64,000 nucleotides of DNA from Methanolobus tindarius DSM 2278 (GCF_000504205.1 NZ_AZAJ01000001.1:966879-1030878); one strand, 5' to 3'. Counted from the stretch's first letter, positions 53,047 through 62,590 are shown. Translations and numbers: made by a program. The notes: generated by a model not told the origin, from the sequence alone.

Positions 53047-54890
53047 TATTTTACACCTATGGACCGTTTTTTAGCTACGTACCTGTTTGACGGGATAGTA
53101 ACTATATCCCTTTTGATAGAATGTTTGATCATTGAAAGATGAGACATCATTTCCTCAAATTCCGGACGATATGCATCTGCTAGTGTGCCTGCATATTCAA
53201 CTCCTTCCCATGTAAGCACATATTCATAACTCTGCCGGAACCTTCCATCTTTTTCATAATAACGAAGGTCCTCATCAACTATACCCATGGCAACAAGAAC
53301 TTGAATATCCTCAAAGACCTTTTCAGAATACGGGAATCTATAACGTTCATGGAAAGAATAATCAAATAGATTTTTGAGTCTTGGGAAAGTACCAAGTTTC
53401 TGAATAGTGCGATAAAGCCATGTAATGTGCCTTAACCTTGGAATTGAAACAAATCCCGGTTTTTCATCTACGAAAATACTGTGAACGGCATAGAATAACA
53501 GAATTATACCCTCTATTGGAAGATATTGATCCTCCCTTGTATAATGCAGAAGTCTTGGAGAAAGATCGTCCACAATCCTGCGAAGTTCTGAGAGTACAGC
53601 AGACGAATCTTTATTGATGACAGCATCTGGATGTGAAAATGCTGTAAGTGAGAGCTGGCGCGATATTGCACGAACCAGACCATTGGCAAGTGCAGACTCA
53701 TCATAGAAGAAGCCATCCTCATCATCCATTGCAATGCGCATACTTTTTGGAACACCTGAAGCAACAGTCAGATCCACAAGCACGTCACCAAGTTCCTTTG
53801 CAAGCCTTGTTTCAAGTCTCTTAGTAGCCACGCCATGACGGGCAATTGTTGAAAGTGACATCCGGGTCGATGGTCGGAGTATCTTCTGACTGAGCCTTGC
53901 AACAGGTTCGTACAACCTGCCTTCACGAAGATTATCAAGTAAAATAAGTGATTTTTCAGACGCATTTGACCTTATGAAATTGAGAAGGTCGCCGTCATCA
54001 TATTCTGTGAAAAAGCGGACAATTTCATCTTTTGCTGCATCCATTCCGGATTTATTTTTGAATTGTTCAAGTGCATCTTCGAGTGCATAGAGAAGCATTA
54101 CCCTTGCAGCCTGGGTTTTAGGATTATGGATAATGGCTGTATAGTGATGAGCACGGGATATAAGCATGGATTCTGCAGCAGTTAAAGCCATATCATTTCC
54201 ATAACTTGAACCATCCGTGCTTCCCAGAACGATATTTTCATCCTTTATTATTAGACTGCTGATTATCTGATCTACATCAATAAGTCCGAATGAGACACCC
54301 GTATGATATGAGTCACGCAGCAGGAAATCTATCCTGTCTGCGTCCACATCACCTGCAATGACCTGTGCCAGATATGGTTTTGAAATAGAAATGGAATCAC
54401 CGGTTGCAATTTTTGAGATCTCATCAAAAAAGTCGAACGCATCTGTCCCAAATTCCGACTCTACATATCCTGCAATATAAGTATCCTCCGGCAGTATCCG
54501 GGAAATAATGTCTTTTGAAAAAGCTTCGTGTTTAATGAATTTCTTCTCTTCAATTACAGGCTGTAACTGAGGGTTACGTTTAAGCACATTCTCCACAGCA
54601 TGTGAGAATGCAGAATGACCTACGTCATGCAGAAGACCTGCAAGTCTTATTTTACGAATATCCTCATCTTCAAGTGAGAGTGAACGACCTATGACAGATG
54701 CCATGTGCATTGTGCCGATGCTGTGTTCAAAACGAGTGTGATTGGCACCAGGGTAGACATGATCCACGAGTCCAAGCTGCTGAATATTCCTGAGCCTCTG
54801 GACATGTTTTGTGTTCAGCACCATCTGCTCGAACTCATCGAGTATGATGGTCTTGTGTACAGGGTCATGGATAATCATGGGTTTTCGCAT
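53046..54890 (-). CDS. HD-domain phosphohydrolase (SAMHD1/dGTPase-like)
   Basis: This 614-residue metal-dependent phosphohydrolase has H...HD...D ligands in ANHTRFEHSIGTMHMASV, RLAGLLHDVGHSAFSHAVE and GDVDADRIDFLLRDSYHTG. The rest is helical, with a long C-terminal region of unknown fold. Homologues hydrolyse dNTPs or other nucleotides; the archaeal substrate is unproven. A TATA-like element near 54920 lies so close to the ATG at 54890 that the transcript is probably leaderless. It is coupled with trmI downstream. Confidence 0.85.
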   Translation of the reverse strand: MRKPMIIHDPVHKTIILDEFEQMVLNTKHVQRLRNIQQLGLVDHVYPGANHTRFEHSIGTMHMASVIGRSLSLEDEDIRKIRLAGLLHDVGHSAFSHAVENVLKRNPQLQPVIEEKKFIKHEAFSKDIISRILPEDTYIAGYVESEFGTDAFDFFDEISKIATGDSISISKPYLAQVIAGDVDADRIDFLLRDSYHTGVSFGLIDVDQIISSLIIKDENIVLGSTDGSSYGNDMALTAAESMLISRAHHYTAIIHNPKTQAARVMLLYALEDALEQFKNKSGMDAAKDEIVRFFTEYDDGDLLNFIRSNASEKSLILLDNLREGRLYEPVARLSQKILRPSTRMSLSTIARHGVATKRLETRLAKELGDVLVDLTVASGVPKSMRIAMDDEDGFFYDESALANGLVRAISRQLSLTAFSHPDAVINKDSSAVLSELRRIVDDLSPRLLHYTREDQYLPIEGIILLFYAVHSIFVDEKPGFVSIPRLRHITWLYRTIQKLGTFPRLKNLFDYSFHERYRFPYSEKVFEDIQVLVAMGIVDEDLRYYEKDGRFRQSYEYVLTWEGVEYAGTLADAYRPEFEEMMSHLSMIKHSIKRDIVTIPSNRYVAKKRSIGVK

Positions 54891-54953
54891 TGGAAAATAA
54901 TAAGGAGTATTGCAATATATAAACTTTTAAAAATCATAAGGATATTGTGAACA

Positions 54954-55919
54954 ATGAAAGGAACTCCATATCACTATCCACCCGAATTGCTGAAAGTACT
55001 AATCGATGTAATTCCAAAACTTTGTAAATCTAAGAATGACTTAATTTTATTTTTCAAAGGAGCAGGAGTTTCAAAACAGATATTAAAACCACATGAAGAT
55101 TTATTGAAAAACAACAGAAATGAGTTCAATAAATATCATGCCTCACGTGAAATTCTTTCTGCAATAAATGAACAGGGAGATAAATCCCTTGCTGCAAGAA
55201 GAGAAGTGATTAAGCGCGTCACAGAATTTGAAGATTTCAGCGTTTGTTGGCCCAACGATCAAGCAGCTGCAAGAGGATTAGTTGTACAAGTACGCGACAT
55301 GGTTAATGTAAAAGATGCATTCACAAGAATGAAGATAGAAAAAGATGAAGAGAAACGCAAGCGTATACAACAACAACAGCAAACGATAGTATATGAGAAA
55401 GAAAAAAGAAGAAATCAAATTCAAGCTGTAAAAAAAGAGTTGTTTTCTTTATTTAAAGAAGAAAATGCTCAAAAAAGAGGAAAAGCCCTTGAAAATGTAC
55501 TAAATAACCTATTTGTCTGCTATGATATGTCCGTGAGAGAAGCCTTCACAATAAAAGGAAAGTGTGGCGAAGGAATTATTGAACAAATTGACGGACTCGT
55601 TGAGCTTGAAGGACATCTATACCTAGTAGAAATGAAGTGGTGGAACTCACCTATTGGCACAGCAGAGATATCCCCACATTTAGTACGCCTGTTTAATAGA
55701 GGAGGACAAACAAGAGGACTCTTTATATCCTACTCTAATTATACGCAACCTGCAATTACCACATGTAGAGATGCACTTAGTGGAGGTGCTGCCATAACAT
55801 TATCCACGGTAAAAGAAATTGTAAAATTATTGGAAGACGAAAAAGATCTTAAAGTGTGGCTAAAAACAAAAATAAACGCTGCAATAATTGATAAAGAACC
55901 ACACATCATTGTAGAGTAA
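54954..55919 (+). CDS. PD-(D/E)XK nuclease, Mrr-like restriction endonuclease
   Basis: This is a 321-residue protein. The N-terminal half is helical with a Gln-rich coiled coil (residues about 120-165). The C-terminal domain has a PD-(D/E)XK-type site: Glu in KRGKALENVLNNLF, Asp in EQIDGLVELEGHL and the E-x-K of LYLVEMKWW. Then GGQTRGLFISYSNYTQPA recalls the Mrr/restriction_cat fold. No methyltransferase lies beside it, so it may be a type IV or solitary defence nuclease. The high A+T content supports horizontal transfer. It starts 63 bp from the divergent HD gene. Confidence 0.8.
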   Translation: MKGTPYHYPPELLKVLIDVIPKLCKSKNDLILFFKGAGVSKQILKPHEDLLKNNRNEFNKYHASREILSAINEQGDKSLAARREVIKRVTEFEDFSVCWPNDQAAARGLVVQVRDMVNVKDAFTRMKIEKDEEKRKRIQQQQQTIVYEKEKRRNQIQAVKKELFSLFKEENAQKRGKALENVLNNLFVCYDMSVREAFTIKGKCGEGIIEQIDGLVELEGHLYLVEMKWWNSPIGTAEISPHLVRLFNRGGQTRGLFISYSNYTQPAITTCRDALSGGAAITLSTVKEIVKLLEDEKDLKVWLKTKINAAIIDKEPHIIVE

Positions 55920-55984
55920 ACTATTCTAGCTAAAATAACCTTTACATTTTTATCCCGGTTCTGACATTTAGAGAGGCAGATAGC

Positions 55985-57004
55985 ATGAGAACCATAGACT
56001 GGAATGATGACTCTAATTCAATTGTAATGATAGACCAGACACTCCTCCCAATGGAGTACAAGGTCATTGAATGCAAAACGCTCGCTTCCCTTTGTGAAGC
56101 AATAAAGTCCCTGCGTGTGCGAGGAGCTCCTGCACTTGGAGCTGCCGGTGCCTATGGTATCGCACTTGCCGCAATCCTGAGCAGTGCAAGTGATATGGAA
56201 GCACTCATAAAAGATCTGAATGTTGCTGCAAAAATCATCATAGCAACAAGACCCACAGCAGTTAATCTTGCATGGGGTGTTGAAAGAACCATAAGTGCAA
56301 TTTCAGATGCATACGACCTCAATGGAATCAAAGATGTGGTACTGGCAGAAGCTAAGAACATTGCTGATGAAGACGTTGCAACCAACAAGAAACTCGGAAA
56401 GCATGGGGCAAAATTGCTTGAAGATGGCGATACTGTTATGACACACTGCAACGCCGGAAAGATGGCATGTGTTGACTGGGGAACCGCACTTGGAGTTATT
56501 CGCTCTGCTGTAGAAGCAGGTAAAGATATCAAGGTCATTGCCTGTGAGACAAGACCGCTTAACCAGGGCGGCAGGATAACAACATGGGAACTCATACAGG
56601 ACAATATTGACGTGACACTCATTTCTGACTCAATGTCAGGGCATGTTATGAGCAAAGGAATGGTAGACAAAGTAATTGTTGGAGCTGACAGGATTACAGG
56701 AGATGCAGTGTTCAACAAAATAGGAACCTATACGCATTCAGTCCTTGCAAGAGAACATGAGATTCCATTTTTTGTTGCAGCACCGATATCAACATTTGAC
56801 CCGAACAACTGGGAAGACACTGTCACCATCGAACAGAGAGATGCAGACGAACTCCGCTTCTTTAAAGATGTGCAGATAGCACCAGCAGATGTTAAGGTTT
56901 ACAATCCTGCATTTGATGCAACTCCTATGGAAAATGTCACTGCAGTAATTACAGAGAAAGGAGTATTTTACCCACCATTCCTGCTGGATGAACTCCTGGC
57001 ATGA
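55985..57004 (+). CDS. mtnA: S-methyl-5-thioribose-1-phosphate isomerase (aIF2B-like family)
   Basis: This 339-residue isomerase has RVRGAPALGAAGAYG, the catalytic Cys in MTHCNAGKMA, ETRPLNQGGRITTWEL, DSMSGHVMSKG and the catalytic Asp in VIVGADRITGDAVFNKIGTY. These suit MtnA of the methionine salvage route. The close archaeal relative ribose-1,5-bisphosphate isomerase has the same fold, but the RGAPA and HCNAG blocks fit MtnA better. A GAGAGG precedes the ATG. Confidence 0.9.
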   Translation: MRTIDWNDDSNSIVMIDQTLLPMEYKVIECKTLASLCEAIKSLRVRGAPALGAAGAYGIALAAILSSASDMEALIKDLNVAAKIIIATRPTAVNLAWGVERTISAISDAYDLNGIKDVVLAEAKNIADEDVATNKKLGKHGAKLLEDGDTVMTHCNAGKMACVDWGTALGVIRSAVEAGKDIKVIACETRPLNQGGRITTWELIQDNIDVTLISDSMSGHVMSKGMVDKVIVGADRITGDAVFNKIGTYTHSVLAREHEIPFFVAAPISTFDPNNWEDTVTIEQRDADELRFFKDVQIAPADVKVYNPAFDATPMENVTAVITEKGVFYPPFLLDELLA

Positions 57005-57130
57005 ATGCACAATCTTTTAAATCATTAAAGACATGAAAGGGTCAGGTAAATTAATAATGACCACCATAGATGGTTAATATAAAGTTTATAATTACTAACT
57101 AAACACTCATTAACGCTAAATGGAGATATT

Positions 57131-57310
57131 ATGGCACAAAAGAAATCCAGTGGCAATGGCTTGATGTCATCTGCCGGTCTTATGAGATATTACGAAGCCG
57201 ACAAAAGAGCAATACATGTAGACCCAAAGACAGTTGTTGCTGTCGGTATTGTCGTTGGTCTTGCTATCCTTATACTTGATGCAAACTTTGGAATGTGGCC
57301 AGTAGTATAA
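57131..57310 (+). CDS. secG: Preprotein translocase Sec61-beta/SecG subunit
   Basis: This 59-residue tail-anchored protein is too short for most gene finders. It has the archaeal SecG/Sec61-beta features: a Ser/Gly-rich start (KKSSGNGLMSSAGLMRYYEA), the IHVDPKTVVAVGIVVGLAI block and one membrane helix near the C-terminus. It belongs to the SecYEG channel. GGAG precedes the ATG and a hairpin terminator follows. Confidence 0.93.
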   Translation: MAQKKSSGNGLMSSAGLMRYYEADKRAIHVDPKTVVAVGIVVGLAILILDANFGMWPVV

Positions 57311-57312
57311 TC

Positions 57313-57353
57313 TGCCTGAAATAAAGGCATATAGCCACATTACATTCTTTTTT
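57313..57353 (+). terminator. Terminator after secG
   Basis: TGCCT (57313-57317) pairs with AGGCA a few bases later, and a T run follows at 57348-57353. It starts just after the stop codon. Confidence 0.45.
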
Positions 57354-57400
57354 ACAAATTCAAATTAGTATAAATTAAATATCAAAAATAGAGTTTGCTA

Positions 57401-57685
57401 TCAGGAACGCATTTCCTTGATAGCTGCGCATATTCTTCTACAGTGATGAGTTTTGGGTGCAGTATTATCAATAAGTACCCTGCCCTTATTCTCCCACCAG
57501 CTACGAGGATAGGCTTTGTCTGCTTCAACTTCAGGATTCATTCCAAGCTTTGCTGCGGCCTGGTTTATTTCAGTAATTGTAGGGGATTCCACAGAGGTCT
57601 TTCTGGAAACAATACGACCGTCCTTCCTGGATTTGGTCTTATCGATGTATGCCGGCCAGATGACCAGTTTACCCCTGTCTTTCAT
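57401..57685 (-). CDS. srp19: Signal recognition particle 19 kDa subunit
   Basis: This is a 94-residue SRP19: MKDRGKLVIWPAYIDKTKSR at the N-terminus, then KAYPRSWWENKGRVLID, both hallmarks. It binds SRP RNA and promotes SRP54 assembly. Three ATGs in a row (57691, 57688, 57685) precede KDRGKL; I chose the last to match the family. The convergent neighbour is secG, so two protein-targeting components lie together. Confidence 0.92.
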   Translation of the reverse strand: MKDRGKLVIWPAYIDKTKSRKDGRIVSRKTSVESPTITEINQAAAKLGMNPEVEADKAYPRSWWENKGRVLIDNTAPKTHHCRRICAAIKEMRS

Positions 57686-57932
57686 CATCATGGGTTTTAC
57701 AATACAACTCATTCGATTTAAATTTGACCTGAAAATGAGACAGCGATTATTCCTGTGAAGCCAAACTCGGGTGTCGAGATCAAAATAGAAAATAGTTCAC
57801 AAAAAGCAATAATGATAAGTAAGAAAAATGCAGATTTTTTAAGGTGGGCAAAATGGGAGACAGATAATATTCTGAAAACTTGATAGAGCTATTGCTAAAA
57901 TAATGAAGCCGAAATAAAAAGAGGAGATAGAT

Positions 57933-58199
57933 ATGGGGAGTGTAAAAAAAAGCAAAGATAATTTAAGTAAATGCATATGCATTAAATGTCCAAGTTATTC
58001 ATTTGCATGCAAAGTGAAAGCTATACCTGAAAGTGCCATTAATATTTTAAAAGGTGATATAGAAAATGCAGAACACATTGAAGGACTATTCTGCGCTTTT
58101 GGAAAGAGTAAATGTATTGAAGAGAAAAAAGGCTGTATATGCCCTGATTGTGAAGTTTACAAGGAGAATATGCTGAATGAAATGTATTTCTGCCTTTAA
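57933..58199 (+). CDS. DUF2769 cysteine-rich protein
   Basis: This is an 88-residue protein with ten cysteines: CICIKCPSYSFACKVK, then GLFCAFGKSKC, then CICPDCEVYKENM. The layout matches DUF2769, a small methanogen family of likely metal- or Fe-S-binding proteins with no known function. A GAGGAG precedes the ATG. Confidence 0.85.
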   Translation: MGSVKKSKDNLSKCICIKCPSYSFACKVKAIPESAINILKGDIENAEHIEGLFCAFGKSKCIEEKKGCICPDCEVYKENMLNEMYFCL

Positions 58200-58312
58200 C
58201 ACGGATTAAAATGAAATACATTTAGGAATCAGCTAATCTGCAATAACTCTATTACCCCCAGCCTTACAAATCTTGCATTAATTCCATGAGGTAAAGCAGG
58301 AATTACAATTTT

Positions 58313-58633
58313 TTAAACCTCATCGAATTCAATGCTAAGTCCACCTGATTTTTTAACAAGGGATTTTGCAAGGAAACCTGCTTCCATTCTGCAGAGATTA
58401 ATTACTGCACAGGGAACAAGACAATTTGCAGAACATCCGGCTTCATGTGCCCTGTCAATTACATAATTATTTTTTATGTCCAGAATTTCCATCATCGGAA
58501 CTTCCATATGAGAGATCTTTTTTATTTTTTCACACGGAGTTTCAATATCAACAATGATTGTTTTTCCATCTTTAACACCGCGCACCTTGTGCACAAAATC
58601 ACAAACTGTGGAATTTACTGTAAATTCAGACAA
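58313..58633 (-). CDS. Small Cys-rich methanogen protein (DUF6951-like)
   Basis: This is a 106-residue protein from a TTG at 58633 with AGGTGA upstream. It has TVCDFVHKV, VDIETPCEKIKKIS and GCSANCLVPCAVINLCRME. The order of one Cys in each of two strands and then a Cys-rich loop resembles DUF6951 proteins of methanogens and clostridia; the name is from memory. The function is unknown, with metal binding likely. Confidence 0.72.
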   Translation of the reverse strand: MSEFTVNSTVCDFVHKVRGVKDGKTIIVDIETPCEKIKKISHMEVPMMEILDIKNNYVIDRAHEAGCSANCLVPCAVINLCRMEAGFLAKSLVKKSGGLSIEFDEV

Positions 58634-58756
58634 ATTATCACCTTTTTAATAGTAAGTTCAGTTCAGGAATAAAATAATGGAGTAATGAGTATGTAATCCA
58701 TTATAAATGAAGTAATGGATAAGACTTAAGTATAATTATGCTACTGCCTAATATCC

Positions 58757-59029
58757 ATGATAGATACACCCAGAGAAATAAAAGTAGAAACTGAAGTAGA
58801 GGATTTCATCCGCAAGGCAAAGAAAGACTACAGGCTTTGCACAACCTGCGGAGGGCCTGCAATTGTCCCTGCTGATATGAGTATGCCAAAGGATTCCGAC
58901 ATAAAAATAAAAATCGGCGAGAATAGCCTGCACGTATCCAAAGTACAGGCAAGGTACATCAGGCAGATAGAAATGAGAATGCTTCTTGGATATCTCAACT
59001 ACTGCGACAGAAATGGAATTGAACCCTGA
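58757..59029 (+). CDS. Small conserved methanogen protein with CxxC
   Basis: This is a 90-residue protein with CTTCGGPAIVPADMSMP in the middle and a helical C-terminus (HVSKVQARYIRQIEMRMLLG). One Cys pair and the following proline-rich loop could form half of a zinc site. I do not recognise the family. It sits between other small methanogen genes. Confidence 0.6.
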   Translation: MIDTPREIKVETEVEDFIRKAKKDYRLCTTCGGPAIVPADMSMPKDSDIKIKIGENSLHVSKVQARYIRQIEMRMLLGYLNYCDRNGIEP

Positions 59030-59065
59030 GATTGCATAATTGAAATCTCACTTTTTTGTGCAAAC

Positions 59066-59536
59066 TTAATAATAGTCTTCATCCAGAGATTCATTGATAT
59101 TTCTCAGCACTTCGGCAACAAGCATCTGAACTTCAGTTGCATGTTCCTCAGGAACTTCACTGCCTTCGGTGTCCATTAGCTTTTTGATATCTTTTACCAT
59201 CTGATGAATTATCTGCAGCATTTCTTCCTGTGTTATAAGTCCGGCATAATAAGCATAAAAGAATGTTGTACCGCTACGCTGGACTTTTTTCTTGAATGAT
59301 GCACGTGCGTTTGAGACTTCCTGCCTGGAATACTGCTCATCCATGAAAGGAACAAGTTCGGGGAGGTTCTCGCCTATCCATGTCATTTCCGAGTGATTGG
59401 AGATATTCTTGAAATCCGCACACATTCGGGAGATTACCCATTCACGTGCTGTAAGATGAGTTGTTTCTTTTAAAAAACGAGTTACATCGGAATAACTTTT
59501 GTTATTCATCTTTTTGAATTTCTGGTACTTATTCAT
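59066..59536 (-). CDS. DUF5806 archaeal helical protein
   Basis: This is a 156-residue all-helical protein with the block FLKETTHLTAREWVISRMCA, then ENLPELVPFM and FKKKVQRSGTTFFYAYYAGL. These match DUF5806, also present in haloarchaea, with no known function. A GGTGA lies seven bases before the ATG. Confidence 0.8.
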   Translation of the reverse strand: MNKYQKFKKMNNKSYSDVTRFLKETTHLTAREWVISRMCADFKNISNHSEMTWIGENLPELVPFMDEQYSRQEVSNARASFKKKVQRSGTTFFYAYYAGLITQEEMLQIIHQMVKDIKKLMDTEGSEVPEEHATEVQMLVAEVLRNINESLDEDYY

Positions 59537-59651
59537 CTCTATTCACCCATGTAAAACTTATTTGCATCAAACAAATAATGCGTATTGCAGCCACTGTACT
59601 ACATAGGGACTCCAATATATTTAATTATAACCTGCACAATTCAACTTTTGA

Positions 59652-60062
59652 ATGAAACTACTCATCCCAACTGACGGTTCAGTGTATTCATCAAATGCCG
59701 CGAAGGTGGCTGCAGAGATAGCTTTGAACCATGATTATAAACTTGTAGTCCTCCACGTTGTCCCTGACAAGGGATTTTCCAGAAAGACCTGGCAAAATAA
59801 AGGAGCTGATAGTGTAATTTCCATTATCACAGACATCCTCATTGAAGCAGGATGTGATGAAAATAGAATCGAGAGTATAATAGAAGATGGAAACGCACCT
59901 GAAAAAATAGTTGAAATTGCCAGAAATGAGAGTGTAGACCGAATAGTCATCGGAACACAGGGAAAGAGCGGGATTAAAAAAATAGTAGGATCAGTAACCG
60001 AAAAAGTGCTTCAGACATCTGACGCACTTGTTCTTGTGGTACCACCTAACTATAATGTGTAA
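59652..60062 (+). CDS. Universal stress protein (UspA family)
   Basis: This is a 136-residue UspA-type protein with LIPTDGSVYSSNAAKVAA at the N-terminus and the ATP-binding loop GTQGKSGIKKIVGSVTEKV near the C-terminus, so it probably binds ATP. A TATA-like stretch near 59612-59622 and the lack of a ribosome binding site suggest a leaderless transcript. Confidence 0.92.
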   Translation: MKLLIPTDGSVYSSNAAKVAAEIALNHDYKLVVLHVVPDKGFSRKTWQNKGADSVISIITDILIEAGCDENRIESIIEDGNAPEKIVEIARNESVDRIVIGTQGKSGIKKIVGSVTEKVLQTSDALVLVVPPNYNV

Positions 60063-60080
60063 GCTGTTGTTTTTAGAGGA

Positions 60081-60899
60081 TTACTTCAGAGCTTCCATTA
60101 TTGTAGTTTTTCCAGTGCGCACATCATCCATGGAGAAAACCTCCATATTGAATATTCCTTTATAATTCTCATTTTTCAATTCCTTTAAGACAGTATAATC
60201 TATAGTACCTTCCCCGGGAGCCAGATGCTGATCACCATCATATTCATCAGTCCAGACTCCACCGTTATCGTGCACATGAACATGAATAACATATGGGGCC
60301 AGAGTGTTAGCAAACTCCCTGAGCTTGTTACTGTCCCCGCCGCATGTAAGATTCGCATGACCTATGTCAAAAGTGGCGCCAAGATTGTCAGAATTCACAG
60401 CCTCAACTGCACGTACCAGTTCTTCGGCATTGCAACACAAATTTCCGGTTGATGTTCCTTCCTTATTTTCAAGACCGAGCATTACCCCAGAATCTTGCGC
60501 GTCTGATGCAAGAGTTTTCAGGTTATCTATCATTTTGTTGAAACATGATTCACGGTCATCCTCACATCCAAATCTACCGGGATGTAATACTATTGCGCCG
60601 GAACCTAATCTGGATGCCAGATCAATGGATTCACGTATAAGACGGAATTCTCTTTCGCCCATTGACGCCATGTCAACTACTACATCCTTCGGATAGGTTG
60701 GCACGTCTGCAAAATAAGGAGCATGAAGAGAGGTTTTAAGGTCACAGACTGAAAGCTCGTCAAGTAATGATTCAAGAATATCCTTCTGGAGGATTGAGTC
60801 CTTATACACTCCAAGTTTTGGCATGTAAAGCTCAACTGACTGCAATTCAGAAGCGATTTCAGAAAAACTGCCTGCAAAAGAAGATGCACCAAGTATCAT
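60081..60899 (-). CDS. TIM-barrel sugar isomerase/endonuclease IV-like protein
   Basis: This is a 272-residue AP-endonuclease family 2 protein. Metal ligands are expected in TSLHAPYFADVP, AIVLHPGRFG, MLGLENKEGTSTGN, ATFDIGHANLTCGG and VIHVHVHDNGG, ending in EVFSMDD. This matches sugar phosphate isomerases and epimerases; the substrate is not visible. The start at 60899 has only a close AGGT. It is convergent with uspA. Confidence 0.85.
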   Translation of the reverse strand: MILGASSFAGSFSEIASELQSVELYMPKLGVYKDSILQKDILESLLDELSVCDLKTSLHAPYFADVPTYPKDVVVDMASMGEREFRLIRESIDLASRLGSGAIVLHPGRFGCEDDRESCFNKMIDNLKTLASDAQDSGVMLGLENKEGTSTGNLCCNAEELVRAVEAVNSDNLGATFDIGHANLTCGGDSNKLREFANTLAPYVIHVHVHDNGGVWTDEYDGDQHLAPGEGTIDYTVLKELKNENYKGIFNMEVFSMDDVRTGKTTIMEALK

Positions 60900-60995
60900 A
60901 CCTGAATTGTTATAGTAGTAAGTGATAAGAGTTTTGCTTTTTAGGCAATACAATAACCAAAATACTTATCTAAATTAAAGAGTACCAGCAAAGCG

Positions 60996-62027
60996 ATGAA
61001 ACTATATGCCCCCCATGTGGGACACCTTGAAGGACTGGAGGAACTGCTTACCGGTTCCAATGATATTTACGGCATTTATATGGCGGGCACACCTGACTAT
61101 GTTGGTACCGGAAGGACAAACTTAAGCTCACCAGGACTGGAGGAGATAGCAGAGCAAACTGCCTATGCCCATGAAAAAGGCATGAAGATGGAAGTTGTCC
61201 TGAACAGTTCATGCATGGGCGGACAGCACCTTACAGCTGAAGGGTACAACCGTATTAACTGGTATTTCACTCAGCTACATAATATAGGCGTAGATGCAGT
61301 AACTGTTGCAGAGCCTTATTTTGTGGAAATGCTTTCCAGGGACTTTGATATGGAAGTTGTGGTTTCAGTCCTTTCATTTGTGGATTCGCCACAGAAGGCA
61401 GAGTTCTATGAAGGACTTGGTGCAGACACTATAGTAATAGATCCTGTTGTTAACAGGGACTTCGACAAACTTGAGGCAATCAGGGATTCCGTTTCATGTG
61501 ACCTGAAACTTCTTGTGAACGAAGGCTGCCTTTACCAGTGTCCTCTGAGATATGCTCATTTCAATTTCTTCTCCCATGCAAACGGACCGGGGCCAAAACT
61601 GAATGTTCTGGATGATTACTACTATTATAAGTGTCTCTCACTCAGAATTAAAGATCCCCAGCAATTAATCAAATCCCCATGGATTAGGCCAGAGGATCTT
61701 AAGGAATACAAACATATTACTGATACATTCAAGATCGGAGGAAGAACTCACTTCCCCAACTGGATACTGAACAATGTGCAGGCATATGCAAATGAGTCAT
61801 ATGACGGAAATCTTATGGATCTGCTTGATTGTCCAAGAGACATAAGGGATCTTTTTTACATACCAAACAAAGAACTGGACGGCGCCATCAACCAGTGGAA
61901 ACAGTGCAGTAAAGTTTGCAGTAAATGCGGATACTGTAAGAGACTTGCCGAAAAGATACTTAAAGTGTATTCCACAGAAGATGGAGAAAATATACTCAAG
62001 CCCCTGAAATGCGATGGAGGGCAATAA
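60996..62027 (+). CDS. U32-family peptidase
   Basis: This is a 343-residue U32 family protein with the signature MEVVLNSSCMGGQHL-like region, VNEGCLYQCPLRYAHF, and a C-terminal Cys-rich tail CSKVCSKCGYCKRLAE. U32 members include collagenase-like peptidases and tRNA or cofactor modification enzymes, so proteolysis is not certain; several relatives carry an Fe-S cluster. Its TAA shares one base with the ATG of the next gene, so the pair is translated together. Confidence 0.88.
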   Translation: MKLYAPHVGHLEGLEELLTGSNDIYGIYMAGTPDYVGTGRTNLSSPGLEEIAEQTAYAHEKGMKMEVVLNSSCMGGQHLTAEGYNRINWYFTQLHNIGVDAVTVAEPYFVEMLSRDFDMEVVVSVLSFVDSPQKAEFYEGLGADTIVIDPVVNRDFDKLEAIRDSVSCDLKLLVNEGCLYQCPLRYAHFNFFSHANGPGPKLNVLDDYYYYKCLSLRIKDPQQLIKSPWIRPEDLKEYKHITDTFKIGGRTHFPNWILNNVQAYANESYDGNLMDLLDCPRDIRDLFYIPNKELDGAINQWKQCSKVCSKCGYCKRLAEKILKVYSTEDGENILKPLKCDGGQ

Positions 62028-62413
62028 TGACAATAACAGAAACATTAGCAAAGAACCGCGGTGATCTTGAGAACAAACTGAGAAACCTGCTGGCAAAACC
62101 TGTCTTTATATTAGAGCTGGATGCTTTTGCTCTTCCATGTGGTTGCAAGGGAGCTACAATAAACACAAGAGGGCTTCAAATTGATGACCTTGAAATTTTC
62201 GAGGAACACATTAATGAATACCTGAAAAATACTTCAGAGAATCTCGAAGTTGAACCATCATTTCTCTTTGCAAGACTTGTGCCTGGTACGGCAGAAGTAG
62301 CATCCCTTAACAGTAGAGTTCTTTGCAACAGATGCTACATGGATTTTGCATGCGGAACCGGCAAACAACCAAGACCAGACATATATATACTTAACTTCTC
62401 ACGCAGGGAATAA
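62027..62413 (+). CDS. Cysteine-rich protein coupled to the U32 peptidase
   Basis: This is a 128-residue protein starting at the ATG overlapping the U32 stop (TAATG). It has ALPCGCKGATINTRG, then VLCNRCYMDFACGTGK, so five Cys and a CxxC pair that could hold a cluster. I do not recognise a family. Tight coupling points to a partner of the U32 protein. It is followed by a gap leading to the mtr promoter region. Confidence 0.65.
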   Translation: MTITETLAKNRGDLENKLRNLLAKPVFILELDAFALPCGCKGATINTRGLQIDDLEIFEEHINEYLKNTSENLEVEPSFLFARLVPGTAEVASLNSRVLCNRCYMDFACGTGKQPRPDIYILNFSRRE

Positions 62414-62481
62414 AATCCTGCTTTTCAGTATTTTTTGAAATATATATTTCTACCGTTGGTTGCTATCGTTATTTTTTGAGC

Positions 62482-62511
62482 AGCCAAAATAGAAAGACCC
62501 GTATTTTGGCT
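62482..62511. repeat. Perfect 10-bp inverted repeat upstream of mtr
   Basis: AGCCAAAATA (62482-62491) and TATTTTGGCT (62502-62511) are perfect complements around GAAAGACCCG. It lies 70 bp after the previous gene and 160 bp before mtrE. It could be a terminator hairpin or a regulator site; the half-site TATTTTGGC recurs at about 62616-62624. Confidence 0.6.
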
Positions 62512-62590
62512 TGTTCCATTCGAAAGGTTTAAGAAGTATTTAATATAATGCAAACCACCTGACGTTAGTCTACGCCATATTAGTTATGAT

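Noticed and set aside
57005-57130. tRNA gene between mtnA and secG
   Set aside because: No cloverleaf arms or T-loop sequence could be found.
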